Notes under the pieces: generated by a model
What the model was told of the DNA's origin: nothing
Seen by the model: the letters and a program-made list of their open reading frames with translations, nothing else
Database searches by the model: none
From: Pseudomonadota bacterium
GTDB taxonomy: Bacteria > Pseudomonadota > Alphaproteobacteria > Caulobacterales > Caulobacteraceae
Length of the DNA stretch: 64,000 bases
Direction: 5' to 3'
NCBI GenBank assembly: GCA_020161365.1
Contig: JAIUNU010000016.1
Span: forward strand, 1 to 64,000
Position numbers and translations under genes: made by a program
In this document: piece after piece, positions 17,274-24,534 of the stretch
Layout of the letters: each line of letters begins with the position of its first letter
Position numbering within the stretch: position 1 is the stretch's first letter

Positions 17274-17705
17274 TTAGCCCGCGTCGGCGGCGTCCTCATC
17301 GGCCATGGCCCGAACGAGCGACAGGATCTGCCGACGCACCCGGCCCCGCCCGATCCTCGCGAACTTCTCGGCCAATTCGAGACCCTCCGGCGTACTTAGG
17401 AAGGCGTCGAGGGTCCGATCCGCCGCCGCACGGGATGGATCGGGCGCGTCCGCGCCCGGATCGCCCAGGCCTTCGAAGAAATAGGACACCGGCACCTTCA
17501 GGACGCCGGCGGTCTCGTAGAGCTTGGAGGCGCTGATGCGATTGGCGCCGCGCTCATACTTCTGCACCTGCTGGAAGGTGAGCTTCAGTCCCGCAGCCAA
17601 CTGTTCCTGGCTGACGCCGGCCACCTTGCGGCGGGTCCGCACGCGGGCGCCGACATGGAGGTCGATCGGGTTGGGCGCGCGGCTGTCGGGTGGAGAGTTG
17701 GCCAA
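17274..17705 (-). CDS. XRE-family transcriptional regulator
   Basis: A 143-aa protein. The HTH_3 domain lies at residues about 14-70: VGARVRTRRKVAGVSQEQLA, then LTFQQVQKYERGANRISASKL. It has the alphaproteobacterial form with a C-terminal extension (TLDAFLSTPEGLELAEKFARI) found in many Caulobacter regulators. I choose the TTG at 17705 because AAAGGACC lies upstream at a suitable distance and the longer frame adds unlikely sequence. Target genes cannot be read from the sequence; the flanking SSB and DUF2493 genes are candidates. Confidence 0.78.
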   Translation of the reverse strand: MANSPPDSRAPNPIDLHVGARVRTRRKVAGVSQEQLAAGLKLTFQQVQKYERGANRISASKLYETAGVLKVPVSYFFEGLGDPGADAPDPSRAAADRTLDAFLSTPEGLELAEKFARIGRGRVRRQILSLVRAMADEDAADAG

Positions 17706-17877
17706 GTTTCTAGGTCCTTTGTCCAAGGCCGCGGGCGCCAAACGCCGCCGGCGCGTCGGAGCGAGAGAAAAAGCGCCGGGCGGCGGCTTTTCAACCCTGA
17801 TGTTTTCCAAGGACGAGCGCTGGCCCCCAAGCCTCACAAAAGAGGGCGCGACGGCCAAGGCCGCCGCGCCCGAGCCG

Positions 17878-18810
17878 TCAGGCCCGCAGCCGCACCGTCA
17901 CGCAGCGGATGCCGCGTTCGGCCGCCTTCTGGGCGAGGTTGAGCGCCGGACCGAACGGCTTGAGCTCGCCCCTCCGCGCGGCGTCCAACGAATTGGCCAG
18001 GGTCAGGACGCAGACCGGCTCCAGCTCCAGCAGTTCGTCATTGGCCCGGAACGGCGCGGCCCGGCCGTTGCGGTCGAAGTCGGCCCTGGCCAGCACCGTG
18101 GTGACGCCGTGCGACCGCGCCCATTTCTGGGCGAGCTTCTCGCCGCCCCGCGCGCCGGTGACGGCCAGAGCCATGTCGGGCCAGGTCTGGCGCGCCCAGT
18201 TGAGGGCGTCGAAGATGCGCCCGGCGTCGACGGCGGTGTCGGCCTGAGGGGCGGCGCGGAAGCCCACCACCACGGTCCCCGGATCGACGGCGCGGTGTCG
18301 CCGGGCCCGCATGGCGCGGATCGCCTCCCGGGCCTCGACCTGGGCGGCCGATAGGCGCGAGGCCTTGACGCTGCCGCGCCAGGGCTGCCAGGCCTCGCCG
18401 GTGGCCAGGGCGTAGGCCTGGGCGGCCGCGTCGCGGATCAGTTCCACGGCCTGGACGGCGACATCGGCGGCACGCGTGCGCTGGGTGGCCTCTTGGAGGT
18501 CGGTGTCGGCCACCTCCGAGCCGTTGAAGTCGCGGACCTGGCGCTGCAGGTCGTCGCGGGCGCGGTCGGCCTCCCGCTCGATCCGCTGGGCGGCGGAATG
18601 GAACGCGCCGATCAGGGTCTCGGCCAGGGTCGTCTGGAAATCCTCCAGGGCGGTGTCGGCCAAGAGGTCCAGCAGTTCGGTCATCACGCAGTGGCCCAGC
18701 TGGACGAGGGCGTCCTCGGGCGGATGCGGCCGCGGATCGTCCAGGCTCAGGGCCTGGGCCTCAAGGGCGGTGAGCGGGCCGGTGAGGGGGGCAGGGGCGG
18801 TGGCGGTCAT
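17878..18810 (-). CDS. DUF2493 (YspA/SLOG-like) protein
   Basis: A 310-aa protein. The N-terminal 180 residues are helical and Ala-rich. The C-terminal part holds a SLOG-type nucleotide-binding fold: ALAVTGARGGEKLAQKWARSHGV, then FRANDELLELEPVCVLTLANS. Proteins with this domain are common in plasmid and phage leading regions and are thought to sense or process nucleotide-derived ligands, though no reaction is proven. The start carries the longest leader hairpin in the window (10-bp stem, 18830-18859). Confidence 0.75.
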   Translation of the reverse strand: MTATAPAPLTGPLTALEAQALSLDDPRPHPPEDALVQLGHCVMTELLDLLADTALEDFQTTLAETLIGAFHSAAQRIEREADRARDDLQRQVRDFNGSEVADTDLQEATQRTRAADVAVQAVELIRDAAAQAYALATGEAWQPWRGSVKASRLSAAQVEAREAIRAMRARRHRAVDPGTVVVGFRAAPQADTAVDAGRIFDALNWARQTWPDMALAVTGARGGEKLAQKWARSHGVTTVLARADFDRNGRAAPFRANDELLELEPVCVLTLANSLDAARRGELKPFGPALNLAQKAAERGIRCVTVRLRA

Positions 18811-18829
18811 GGGACCAGTCCTTCAAAAG

Positions 18830-18859
18830 GGTCGGGAGCGAGCCCGTGGGCTCCCGACC
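18830..18859 (-). promoter_or_regulatory. Leader hairpin of the DUF2493 gene
   Basis: Perfect 10-bp stem GGTCGGGAGC/GCTCCCGACC with a 10-base loop, ending 19 bases before the start codon. The strongest member of the leader-hairpin family. Confidence 0.55.
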
Positions 18860-18980
18860 GCCTTCCGCGCCGACGGACCGGTTCCGGTCGCAAGGGCTTT
18901 GAGCGCAGCGCCCCTTGCGGCCGGGGCCGGCCGGTGGCGAGGTCGCTGGAGCCCAGGGCGGCCTCCCACCGTCCGGACGG

Positions 18981-19505
18981 TCACCAGCCCCGCGCCGCGC
19001 CCGAACGACGTCCCCACGCCGTCCCCGCGTAGGGGTCGGCCTTGAGCTGCAGGCGGGCTGGATAGGCGACCGCCTGATGGCCCGGGCAGTAGGGCCCCTT
19101 TCCGATGACCGCCGCGCCGCAATAGCCAAAGCCCGCCGCCTTGGGATCGCCCACCGGCCAGCGACAGATCCGCGCCGTCAGGGCCGCGCCGTCGAACACG
19201 CGGGCGACCGCCTCGACCGGCGCGGCCTGGGGCGTTCGCGCCCGAACGGCCGGGGCGGCCGGCGGGGGAGGGGGCCTGGACGGCGACGGCCGGCGCGGGG
19301 CCGAGGTCCTTGGCCGTTCGGCCCGGGTCCGGCGCGGAGCCGACGGCTCCATGCGCCCGGCCAGGCCAAGCCGGTGGACCTTGCCGATCACGGCGTTGCG
19401 GGTCACCCCGCCCAGGGCCTTGGCGATCTCGGCGGCGGAACGGCCCGCCAGCCACAGGGTCTTCAGAGCGGCGACGCGCTCGGCGCTCCAGGAGGAAGAA
19501 GACAT
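18981..19505 (-). CDS. gcrA: GcrA-like cell-cycle regulator
   Basis: A 174-aa protein. The N-terminus WSAERVAALKTLWLAGRSAA followed by EIAKALGGVTRNAVIGKVHRLGLAGR is the GcrA DNA-binding domain. The C-terminus CRWPVGDPKAAGFGYCG and GPYCPGHQAVAYPAR matches the sigma-70-binding part with its Cys/His pattern. Between them is a Pro/Arg-rich linker. Chromosomal GcrA activates CcrM-methylated promoters with sigma-70 in Caulobacter. A plasmid copy could tune plasmid genes to the host cycle or interfere with it. Leader hairpin at 19516-19544. Confidence 0.85.
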   Translation of the reverse strand: MSSSSWSAERVAALKTLWLAGRSAAEIAKALGGVTRNAVIGKVHRLGLAGRMEPSAPRRTRAERPRTSAPRRPSPSRPPPPPAAPAVRARTPQAAPVEAVARVFDGAALTARICRWPVGDPKAAGFGYCGAAVIGKGPYCPGHQAVAYPARLQLKADPYAGTAWGRRSGAARGW

Positions 19506-19515
19506 GGGACACCTC

Positions 19516-19544
19516 GTCTGCTCGCGCCCGATCGGCGCGCAGAC
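19516..19544 (-). promoter_or_regulatory. Leader hairpin of the gcrA-like gene
   Basis: Outer stem GTCTGC/GCAGAC extended inside by CGCGCC paired with GGCGCG. The purine tract GGGGAAAGGCAAAGGGAGGGA lies further upstream on the minus strand in pieces at about 19548-19570. Member of the leader-hairpin family. Confidence 0.45.
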
Positions 19545-19796
19545 GGATCCCTCCCTTTGCCTTTCCCCGGGCTGGGCGGGTCCCGGCCCACCCTTGAGAT
19601 TCTCCGGTATTGGCAGGCCGCCCGGCCCCGCCTAAGCCTCGTCGTTTCCGATCCTGGCCCCGCCCCATCGGGGCCCGCCCGGGAGGCCAGCGTTATGTCC
19701 AGGCTTCGGCTAAAGACGCTGGCGGGTGTCTATCAAGCGCCTTCTCAACTCCCGGAGCGGCTGATCGATCGGCGACACGTCGGATCAAGGACCTCC

Positions 19797-20585
19797 ATGT
19801 CGATCATCAAGGCCAAGCCCTTGCGTCCCGGCGACGTGCTTCTGGAGTCGGGGAATCCGAAGATCGCCGCCGGCGCCGAGGGCGGCGTCTTCGGACATGC
19901 CAGTCTGGCCGTGACCCGGCTCACCTGGATGCAGGTCGGGCTGCGCGCGATCATGCTACAGGCCCGACCCATCGCCCGCTACCGCTCCGAATCCAAGACG
20001 TTCATCGGGTTTGAGATCGATGGCGCCGCCCTGGTGCGTCGCCGCCATGCGCCGCCGACGGCGACGGACGTCTGGGCCGCCGTCACTTCGGAGCTGGGGC
20101 GCAAATACGCCTCGCGGGTCAAGCTGCAGCAGATCAAGGATTTGACGCCGGAGGCGATCGAGGCCCTGGCCCAACCGCTGGATTACGTGCCCGAGTCCGA
20201 CGACCCGCTCACGCCCGGCCGGCTCTGTTCCGAGGCCTGCGCCGTCGTCCTGGGCCTGTCGCAAACCCTTATCAGTCCCGGCGCCCTGGCGGCGACCGAC
20301 GAGCTGGTGGATCTGCCCGCGCTCGTGGTTCCCTACGCGACCTTCGTCGAGGCGCACCCCCGATCTGACGAGCTCGCCGATCTGGTCAACACCATCTCCC
20401 GCCGCGCTGCTCCCAGGCTCTCGCGCGCCTTGCAGGCCTGCGCCGAGCGCCTGAAGGAGGGCGAGGACGTCGACCGGGACGCCTTCCTCGCGTCGATCGA
20501 GGCTGAATTCACCGACACGGTCGGGACCAATTCACAGTTGGTCCGCGAGATTGAAGCCCTCGAGGCCCAGATCCTCGACGGCTGA
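19797..20585 (+). CDS. YiiX/YebB-like permuted papain-fold amidase
   Basis: A 262-aa protein. It starts MSIIKAKPLRPGDVLLESGN, has GHASLAVTRL (His) near residues 35-45 and LCSEACAVVLGLSQ (Cys) near residue 143. The order His then Cys with a leading LRPGDVLL motif is that of NlpC/P60-related permuted hydrolases. No signal peptide is seen, so it probably acts in the cytoplasm. AAGGA sits upstream of the ATG at 19797. The C-terminal 100 residues are helical and of unknown role. It stands alone, ahead of the toxin genes. Confidence 0.6.
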   Translation: MSIIKAKPLRPGDVLLESGNPKIAAGAEGGVFGHASLAVTRLTWMQVGLRAIMLQARPIARYRSESKTFIGFEIDGAALVRRRHAPPTATDVWAAVTSELGRKYASRVKLQQIKDLTPEAIEALAQPLDYVPESDDPLTPGRLCSEACAVVLGLSQTLISPGALAATDELVDLPALVVPYATFVEAHPRSDELADLVNTISRRAAPRLSRALQACAERLKEGEDVDRDAFLASIEAEFTDTVGTNSQLVREIEALEAQILDG

Positions 20586-20644
20586 CAGCATGAACCGTCG
20601 CTTTTGCTTGTGACGCCGGGAAGGGGACGCCAGACTCCTCGGCG

Positions 20645-21574
20645 ATGAAATCGAATCTCGACTACCTGCCCGACCGCCAGCACCGGGAGCTGGACAAGAT
20701 CGTCGGCCACCTGCTGGCCGGGTTCGAGCAGGCCGTGGCCGGCGGCACCCAGGCCTGGCGGCGCGGAGCCAAGATCTACAAGATCATCCTGTTTGGCAGC
20801 TATGCGCGCGGCGACTTCGTCGACGAACCGCACAACGGCTACCTTTCGGACTTCGACATCCTGGTGGTGGTCAGCGACGAGAAGCTGACCGACACGGCCG
20901 ACTACTGGTACGAGACCGAGGAGAAGATCGCCCACGACCCGTCGATCGGACGGATCGTCAACCTGATCATCCACGACCTCTCGGAGATCAACGCCGCCCT
21001 CGACGCGGGCCAGTACTTTTTTCGGGAGGTCATCGAGCAGGGCGTCGTCCTTTACGAGGTGCCCGGCCATGCCTTCCACCCGCCCAAGCCCCTGACGCCC
21101 CAGGCCGAACTGGCCCTGGGCGAGACCTACTATCGCAAGATCTTCGCCACGATCCGAACGTCACTTAAGACGGCAGAATTTCAGATGGCGCAGGGGGACG
21201 AGGACGACTGGCTTCACAAGGCCGCCTTCAACCTGCACCAGACCGTCGAGGCCGCGTACATCGCCGTCCTGCTGCTGACCGGCTTCTACGCGCCGCGTTC
21301 GCACAACATCCTGTTCCTGCGCTCCCAGGCCGAGGCCAAGGCCCCGTCGCTGATCCCAGTCTGGCCGCGCGACACACGGGCCCAGCGCAAGCCGTTCGGC
21401 AAGCTCAAGCGGGCCTATGTCGACGCCCGCTATAACCAAGAGACTTTCCACATCACTCAGCCGGAGCTGGAGCAACTGAAGGCCAGCGCAGAGCAGCTGA
21501 TCGGCCTGGTGCGGGCGGTCTGCGAGGCGCGGCTGGGCGAACTGCGCCGCGTCGCGGGCCAGGCCGCGACCTGA
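20645..21574 (+). CDS. MNT-HEPN fusion protein (nucleotidyltransferase plus HEPN)
   Basis: A 309-aa protein. The N-terminal minimal nucleotidyltransferase core is IILFGSYARGDF followed by LSDFDILVVVSDE (metal-binding Asp residues). The C-terminal half from about residue 165 is a HEPN-type helical bundle with HKAAFNLHQTVEAAYIAVLL and KRAYVDARYN. In two-gene versions the MNT protein AMPylates and silences a HEPN RNase; here both are in one chain. A self-contained toxin-antitoxin or defence role is inferred. It lies just upstream of mqsRA. Confidence 0.78.
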   Translation: MKSNLDYLPDRQHRELDKIVGHLLAGFEQAVAGGTQAWRRGAKIYKIILFGSYARGDFVDEPHNGYLSDFDILVVVSDEKLTDTADYWYETEEKIAHDPSIGRIVNLIIHDLSEINAALDAGQYFFREVIEQGVVLYEVPGHAFHPPKPLTPQAELALGETYYRKIFATIRTSLKTAEFQMAQGDEDDWLHKAAFNLHQTVEAAYIAVLLLTGFYAPRSHNILFLRSQAEAKAPSLIPVWPRDTRAQRKPFGKLKRAYVDARYNQETFHITQPELEQLKASAEQLIGLVRAVCEARLGELRRVAGQAAT

Positions 21575-21591
21575 TCCACGCTTGAAAATTT

Positions 21592-21603
21592 AACCTTCAA
21601 GGT
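21592..21603. promoter_or_regulatory. MqsA-type operator
   Basis: AACCTTCAAGGT, nine bases before mqsR. It fits the known MqsA palindrome AACCT-N2-4-AGGTT at nine of ten arm positions, consistent with autoregulation of mqsRA. Confidence 0.65.
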
Positions 21604-21611
21604 GTATTTCA

Positions 21612-21932
21612 ATGGCGGCGAAGCGAAATCCGCATCACGCGCTGGCGGCGATCCAGACGAAATTCGCGACCGTGGCAGGGCTGGAGATCACGCGGGTGGC
21701 GACCGAGAACGCGCGAGCCCTGGGTTATGGATTGCAGGATGTCGTCGACGCCGTGCAGGCGCTGCAAGGTGGTGACTTCATCAAGTCGGAGACGGCGCAC
21801 AGTCCGCCCAATTCAAAGGTCTGGCACGACACCTACAACCTGCCCTGGGACGGACGCGTGCTGTTCCTGAAGTTCGCGGGCGAGACCTTGATCGACCTGA
21901 CGCTGACCTCGTTCAAAGAGACCGGAAAATGA
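21612..21932 (+). CDS. mqsR: MqsR-family mRNA interferase toxin
   Basis: A 106-aa protein. It begins MAAKRNPHHALAAIQTKFA, followed by the family's GYGLQDVVDAVQAL and the VWHDTYNLPWDGRVLFLKFA region that forms the RelE-like sheet. MqsR cleaves mRNA, in E. coli mostly at GCU. The stop overlaps the start of the antitoxin gene by four bases. Toxin-first order is typical of mqsRA. Confidence 0.82.
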   Translation: MAAKRNPHHALAAIQTKFATVAGLEITRVATENARALGYGLQDVVDAVQALQGGDFIKSETAHSPPNSKVWHDTYNLPWDGRVLFLKFAGETLIDLTLTSFKETGK

Positions 21933-22330
21933 CCGAGACCCGCATTCATCCCGAGACCGGCAAGGTCCTGCGCCGCGACACCCGCGCCCAGACGGTGCGG
22001 TTCGGCTCGATGTCGCGCGTGGTGCAGGCGCCGGGCTGGTATCCCGACGACGACAGCGACTCCATCCATTCGGGCGCTGATCTTGCTGAGAGCAACAGGG
22101 CCTTCGAGGCGTTGAAGGCCGCCTACGCCGCCCACGTGCGCAAGGTCCGCAAGCGGCTCAAGCTCACCCAGGAGGAGGCCGGCCGGCTGATCGGCGGCGG
22201 CAGGCGCGCCTTCCAGAAATATGAGAGCGGCGCCACACCGCCCGGCGTGGCCGCGGTCGGCCTGATCGAAATTCTGGCCCGCCATCCCGAAGAAGTCGAC
22301 TTCCTTCGGGCCCTGCGAGCGGAGGCCTGA
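21929..22330 (+). CDS. mqsA: MqsA-family antitoxin
   Basis: A 133-aa protein. The C-terminal XRE-type HTH is RKRLKLTQEEAGRLIGGGRR followed by AFQKYESGATPP, with the GGG and YESG marks of MqsA. The N-terminal part lacks the Cys-rich zinc module of E. coli MqsA and instead has a short segment, as in many alphaproteobacterial versions. It should bind MqsR and repress the promoter at the palindrome 21592-21603. A hairpin terminator follows at 22485-22502. Confidence 0.82.
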   Translation: MTETRIHPETGKVLRRDTRAQTVRFGSMSRVVQAPGWYPDDDSDSIHSGADLAESNRAFEALKAAYAAHVRKVRKRLKLTQEEAGRLIGGGRRAFQKYESGATPPGVAAVGLIEILARHPEEVDFLRALRAEA

Positions 22331-22484
22331 GCGGACCCTCGGCGACAGGACGTCACACGCCCGGGCAGGGCGACCTCTGGCGCCGAACCGTCCGCCGCCC
22401 CCGCGTCAGGGATCGCAACCCGAAGGGCCAAGACCCGCGCGCGGGGCTTGGGGCGGCTCCGCCGCCTAGAGCCCGGCCGCCGAA

Positions 22485-22502
22485 GGGCGGCGACGCCCTT
22501 TT
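22485..22502 (+). terminator. Terminator after mqsRA
   Basis: Stem GGGCG/CGCCC with loop GCGA, followed by TTTT. A further pairing GCCGCC/GGCGGC sits just upstream. It closes the mqsRA unit before the convergent Abi gene. Confidence 0.55.
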
Positions 22503-22508
22503 GCTCTA

Positions 22509-23363
22509 TCAGTAGCCGACCTCGGCGGCCTGCACGTCCGGATAGCGGGCGAGCAGAGCCTGCACGGCCGCGACCCGGCCGCCCGTCAATCCACGGCTGG
22601 TCAGCAGGTGATCGAGACACTCCAACCGGGCCTTCAGCTTGTTGACCGGAGCCGTCGGCAGGTTCTGACGGCGCAAGCGGCTTGGTTGCTTCTGGAAGAT
22701 CCGATTGAACAGTCGGTCGTGATGGGCGCAGACGTTGCGCAGATCGACCAGACACTCCAGCCAGTTGGTGAGCACCTCGTGGGTGGGCATGCCGAAGTCG
22801 TCGGCCACGGCGGCTTTTATCGGATTGGACAGAAGGGCGTAGAATCTCACGGCGGCCCCGAAGGTCAGAAATTCCTTCATGGTCCAGAATGGCGGCAGCA
22901 CAGGATCGCTGTACTTGGCCATGTAGTTGTGAGCGCGCGCGTCCCTGGACTTGGCGTAGAGGGTCGACAGCTGGTCTAGGGCCACACGGCGCGAGGCGCC
23001 GTCCTTAAAGGCGCTCTCGGCCTTGTGGGGATGGCTGCCGTGCGCGCGGGTCAAGGCCTCCGACATGCTGTTGCGGAAGGCCAGCTCGAAGTCACCGCAG
23101 GCGTCGAAGCAGATCGCCCGCAGGCGCCGGTCGCAATCATAGAGGTTGAGGATCTGGTTGTAGGTGGTGCCGGCCCGGAACGGCTTTCCCGGCAGATGGG
23201 TCTGGCGTCGCGCGATGAAGTAGATGCGCAGGCGCTCGTACCCAACCCGCTCGATCTTGCGGGCCGCGACATTGGGCCGAGGCACCACCAGACCGCGGGC
23301 GCGCAGATGCGCGACCCAGTCGCTGGGCGTGGCGTGCGGCTTGGTGTAGGGAGGAAGCGCCAT
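22509..23363 (-). CDS. Abi_2-family abortive infection protein (AbiD/AbiF type)
   Basis: A 284-aa protein. MALPPYTKPHATPSDWVAHL at the start and YERLRIYFIARR match the N-terminal part of Abi_2 proteins. LVDLRNVCAHHDRLFNRIF near residue 210-230 is the conserved RNxxAH-type motif of a HEPN-like RNase site. These proteins cause abortive infection in lactococci. ATG 23363 begins the family match; a poor ribosome site leaves the start slightly open. A promoter-like TTGAAC with TATAAG about 18-19 bases on lies upstream near 23425-23465. Confidence 0.8.
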   Translation of the reverse strand: MALPPYTKPHATPSDWVAHLRARGLVVPRPNVAARKIERVGYERLRIYFIARRQTHLPGKPFRAGTTYNQILNLYDCDRRLRAICFDACGDFELAFRNSMSEALTRAHGSHPHKAESAFKDGASRRVALDQLSTLYAKSRDARAHNYMAKYSDPVLPPFWTMKEFLTFGAAVRFYALLSNPIKAAVADDFGMPTHEVLTNWLECLVDLRNVCAHHDRLFNRIFQKQPSRLRRQNLPTAPVNKLKARLECLDHLLTSRGLTGGRVAAVQALLARYPDVQAAEVGY

Positions 23364-23874
23364 CTCAAACGAGAAGGACCGCCCTTTTGCACTCCACCCG
23401 AAGGTGGATCGTGTGGCGGCCCGTGACCCCTTATAAATAGCCTTTCGGCCTTTAAGTTCAAGTAAAAAGGCCCGCTGGCGTCGCACGTCCGCCGGGGCGC
23501 CCCTTTCAACTTGGTAATATTGGCGGTCGTCCCGCTCATGGCAAGCGGGCTGCCCCGGATGGAAATCTCGCCGATTTCGCCGTACGATCACCGCAAAGCC
23601 CGCCCGGCGGACGATTTTTCGCGCCCACCCCAGGGCGCCCACGCCTCTCGGGGGAGACCCAAGCGTCGCCCGCCCCCCAGGCGGCGGCGCCTCCCCGGCG
23701 GGAGACCCCCACGCCCGACTAAGCAGATTGCCGCCATGCTGCATCCCGTTGGAGCTGCATGCCCTGTCGCTCATTCCCAGATTCCCGTAACCGGGAGACG
23801 CCCGTGCCTCCCCCTCGAAGTTGCGCCGGGCCCGGCCCGGGCTCATATCGGTTTCACCAACCGGAGCCGAAGCG
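23364..23874. other. 511-bp intergenic region between the divergent Abi and HTH genes
   Basis: Holds the Abi promoter region (23400-23465) and GC-rich palindromic stretches around 23610-23720, but no gene I can support. The last 60 bases contain a GC-rich inverted stretch and the leader hairpin of the HTH gene. Confidence 0.45.
23849..23863 (+). promoter_or_regulatory. Leader hairpin of the HTH gene
   Basis: Stem CGGTT/AACCG with loop TCACC, ending 11 bases before the ATG. Plus-strand member of the leader-hairpin family. Confidence 0.4.
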
Positions 23875-24372
23875 ATGAGCGCCAAGGAAAAGGGCAAGGC
23901 CGCCGACGCGGACCTGCGCACGAACGAGAAGAAGTGGTCCAAGCCGCTGATCGAGGCGGGCTACACGGTGTTCCCCACCGTGATCATCGAGAACCAGCGC
24001 CAGCTGGGCCTCGACGCCGTCGACGTCAACATTCTGATGCACCTGGCGTCGAAGTGGTGGAAGGCCGAGGGCAAGCCCTATCCGTCCAAAGGCACGATCG
24101 CCCAGGCCATGAACCTGGACCCGCGCACGGTGCAGCGGCGGATCGCCGCCCTGGAGAAGGCCGGCTATGTCCGTCGCGAGGAGCGGCGCGAGACGCCGAC
24201 CGGCAGCAAGACCAATGTCTATCACCTGGATGGCCTGATCGCCGCGGCCAAGCCCTTCGCCGAGGAGAAGATCGCCGACATCGCCGAGCGGGTGGCCATC
24301 AACAAGGCCAAGGCCGCCCGCAAGGGCGCCCCCAAGCCCAAGCTCACCCTCGTGGCGACCGAGGAGGATTAG
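23875..24372 (+). CDS. Winged-helix protein, replication/regulator type
   Basis: A 165-aa protein. VDVNILMHLASKWWKAEGKP then YPSKGTIAQAMNLDPRTVQRRIAALEKAG is a clear helix-turn-helix with an ArsR/Rep-like wing (GYVRREERRETPTGSKTNVYHL). The start MSAKEKGKAADADLR and the C-terminus are lysine-rich. Such proteins are frequent on alphaproteobacterial plasmids beside replication or phage genes; the exact role is unknown. The stop codon lies inside a 12-bp terminator-like hairpin. Confidence 0.7.
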   Translation: MSAKEKGKAADADLRTNEKKWSKPLIEAGYTVFPTVIIENQRQLGLDAVDVNILMHLASKWWKAEGKPYPSKGTIAQAMNLDPRTVQRRIAALEKAGYVRREERRETPTGSKTNVYHLDGLIAAAKPFAEEKIADIAERVAINKAKAARKGAPKPKLTLVATEED

Positions 24373-24387
24373 AGCCTAATCCTCCTC
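24361..24387 (+). terminator. Hairpin overlapping the HTH gene stop
   Basis: Perfect 12-bp stem GAGGAGGATTAG/CTAATCCTCCTC with loop AGC. It starts inside the last codons and ends five bases before the tRNA-like gene. No T-run follows. Confidence 0.55.
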
Positions 24388-24392
24388 CCTGA

Positions 24393-24499
24393 CGCGGCGT
24401 AGCTCAGCCAGGATAGAGCCCCTGTTTTCGACATGGACTGGGCGGTGACACGCCAGACTATGGGCAGGGCGGTCGCGGGTTCAAGTCCCGCCGCCGCGT
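24393..24499 (+). tRNA. tRNA-like gene with about 33 extra bases in the anticodon region
   Basis: Acceptor stem CGCGGCG/CGCCGCG (24393-24399 with 24492-24498) is perfect. The D arm is GCTC-AGCCAGGATA-GAGC, the T arm GCGGG-TTCAAGT-CCCGC, and the discriminator base is T; CCA is not encoded. The 5' anticodon strand CCTGT (24421-24425) pairs with GCAGG (24464-24468), but 38 bases lie between them instead of 7. If bases after A37 (TTTCGA, anticodon TCG) were removed, an Arg-like tRNA would result. The insert itself folds (CTGGGCG with CGCCAG). The alternative is a weak CCCTG/CATGG stem with anticodon TTC and a very long variable arm. Could be nonfunctional. Confidence 0.7.
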
Positions 24500-24534
24500 C
24501 CCCTTCCTTCCACTCCAGGCCTGGAGCCTCGTCG

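Noticed and set aside
23051..23539. Alternative minus-strand gene overlapping the Abi_2 start
   Set aside because: It shares DNA with the Abi_2 gene in another frame, and its translation is Arg/Pro/Ser-rich without motifs.
24393..24499. Ordinary type II tRNA (Ser, Leu or Tyr) with a long variable arm
   Set aside because: The variable region would be about 38 bases, longer than usual, and the short anticodon stem would have a mismatch; the CCTGT/GCAGG pairing across the insert fits better.
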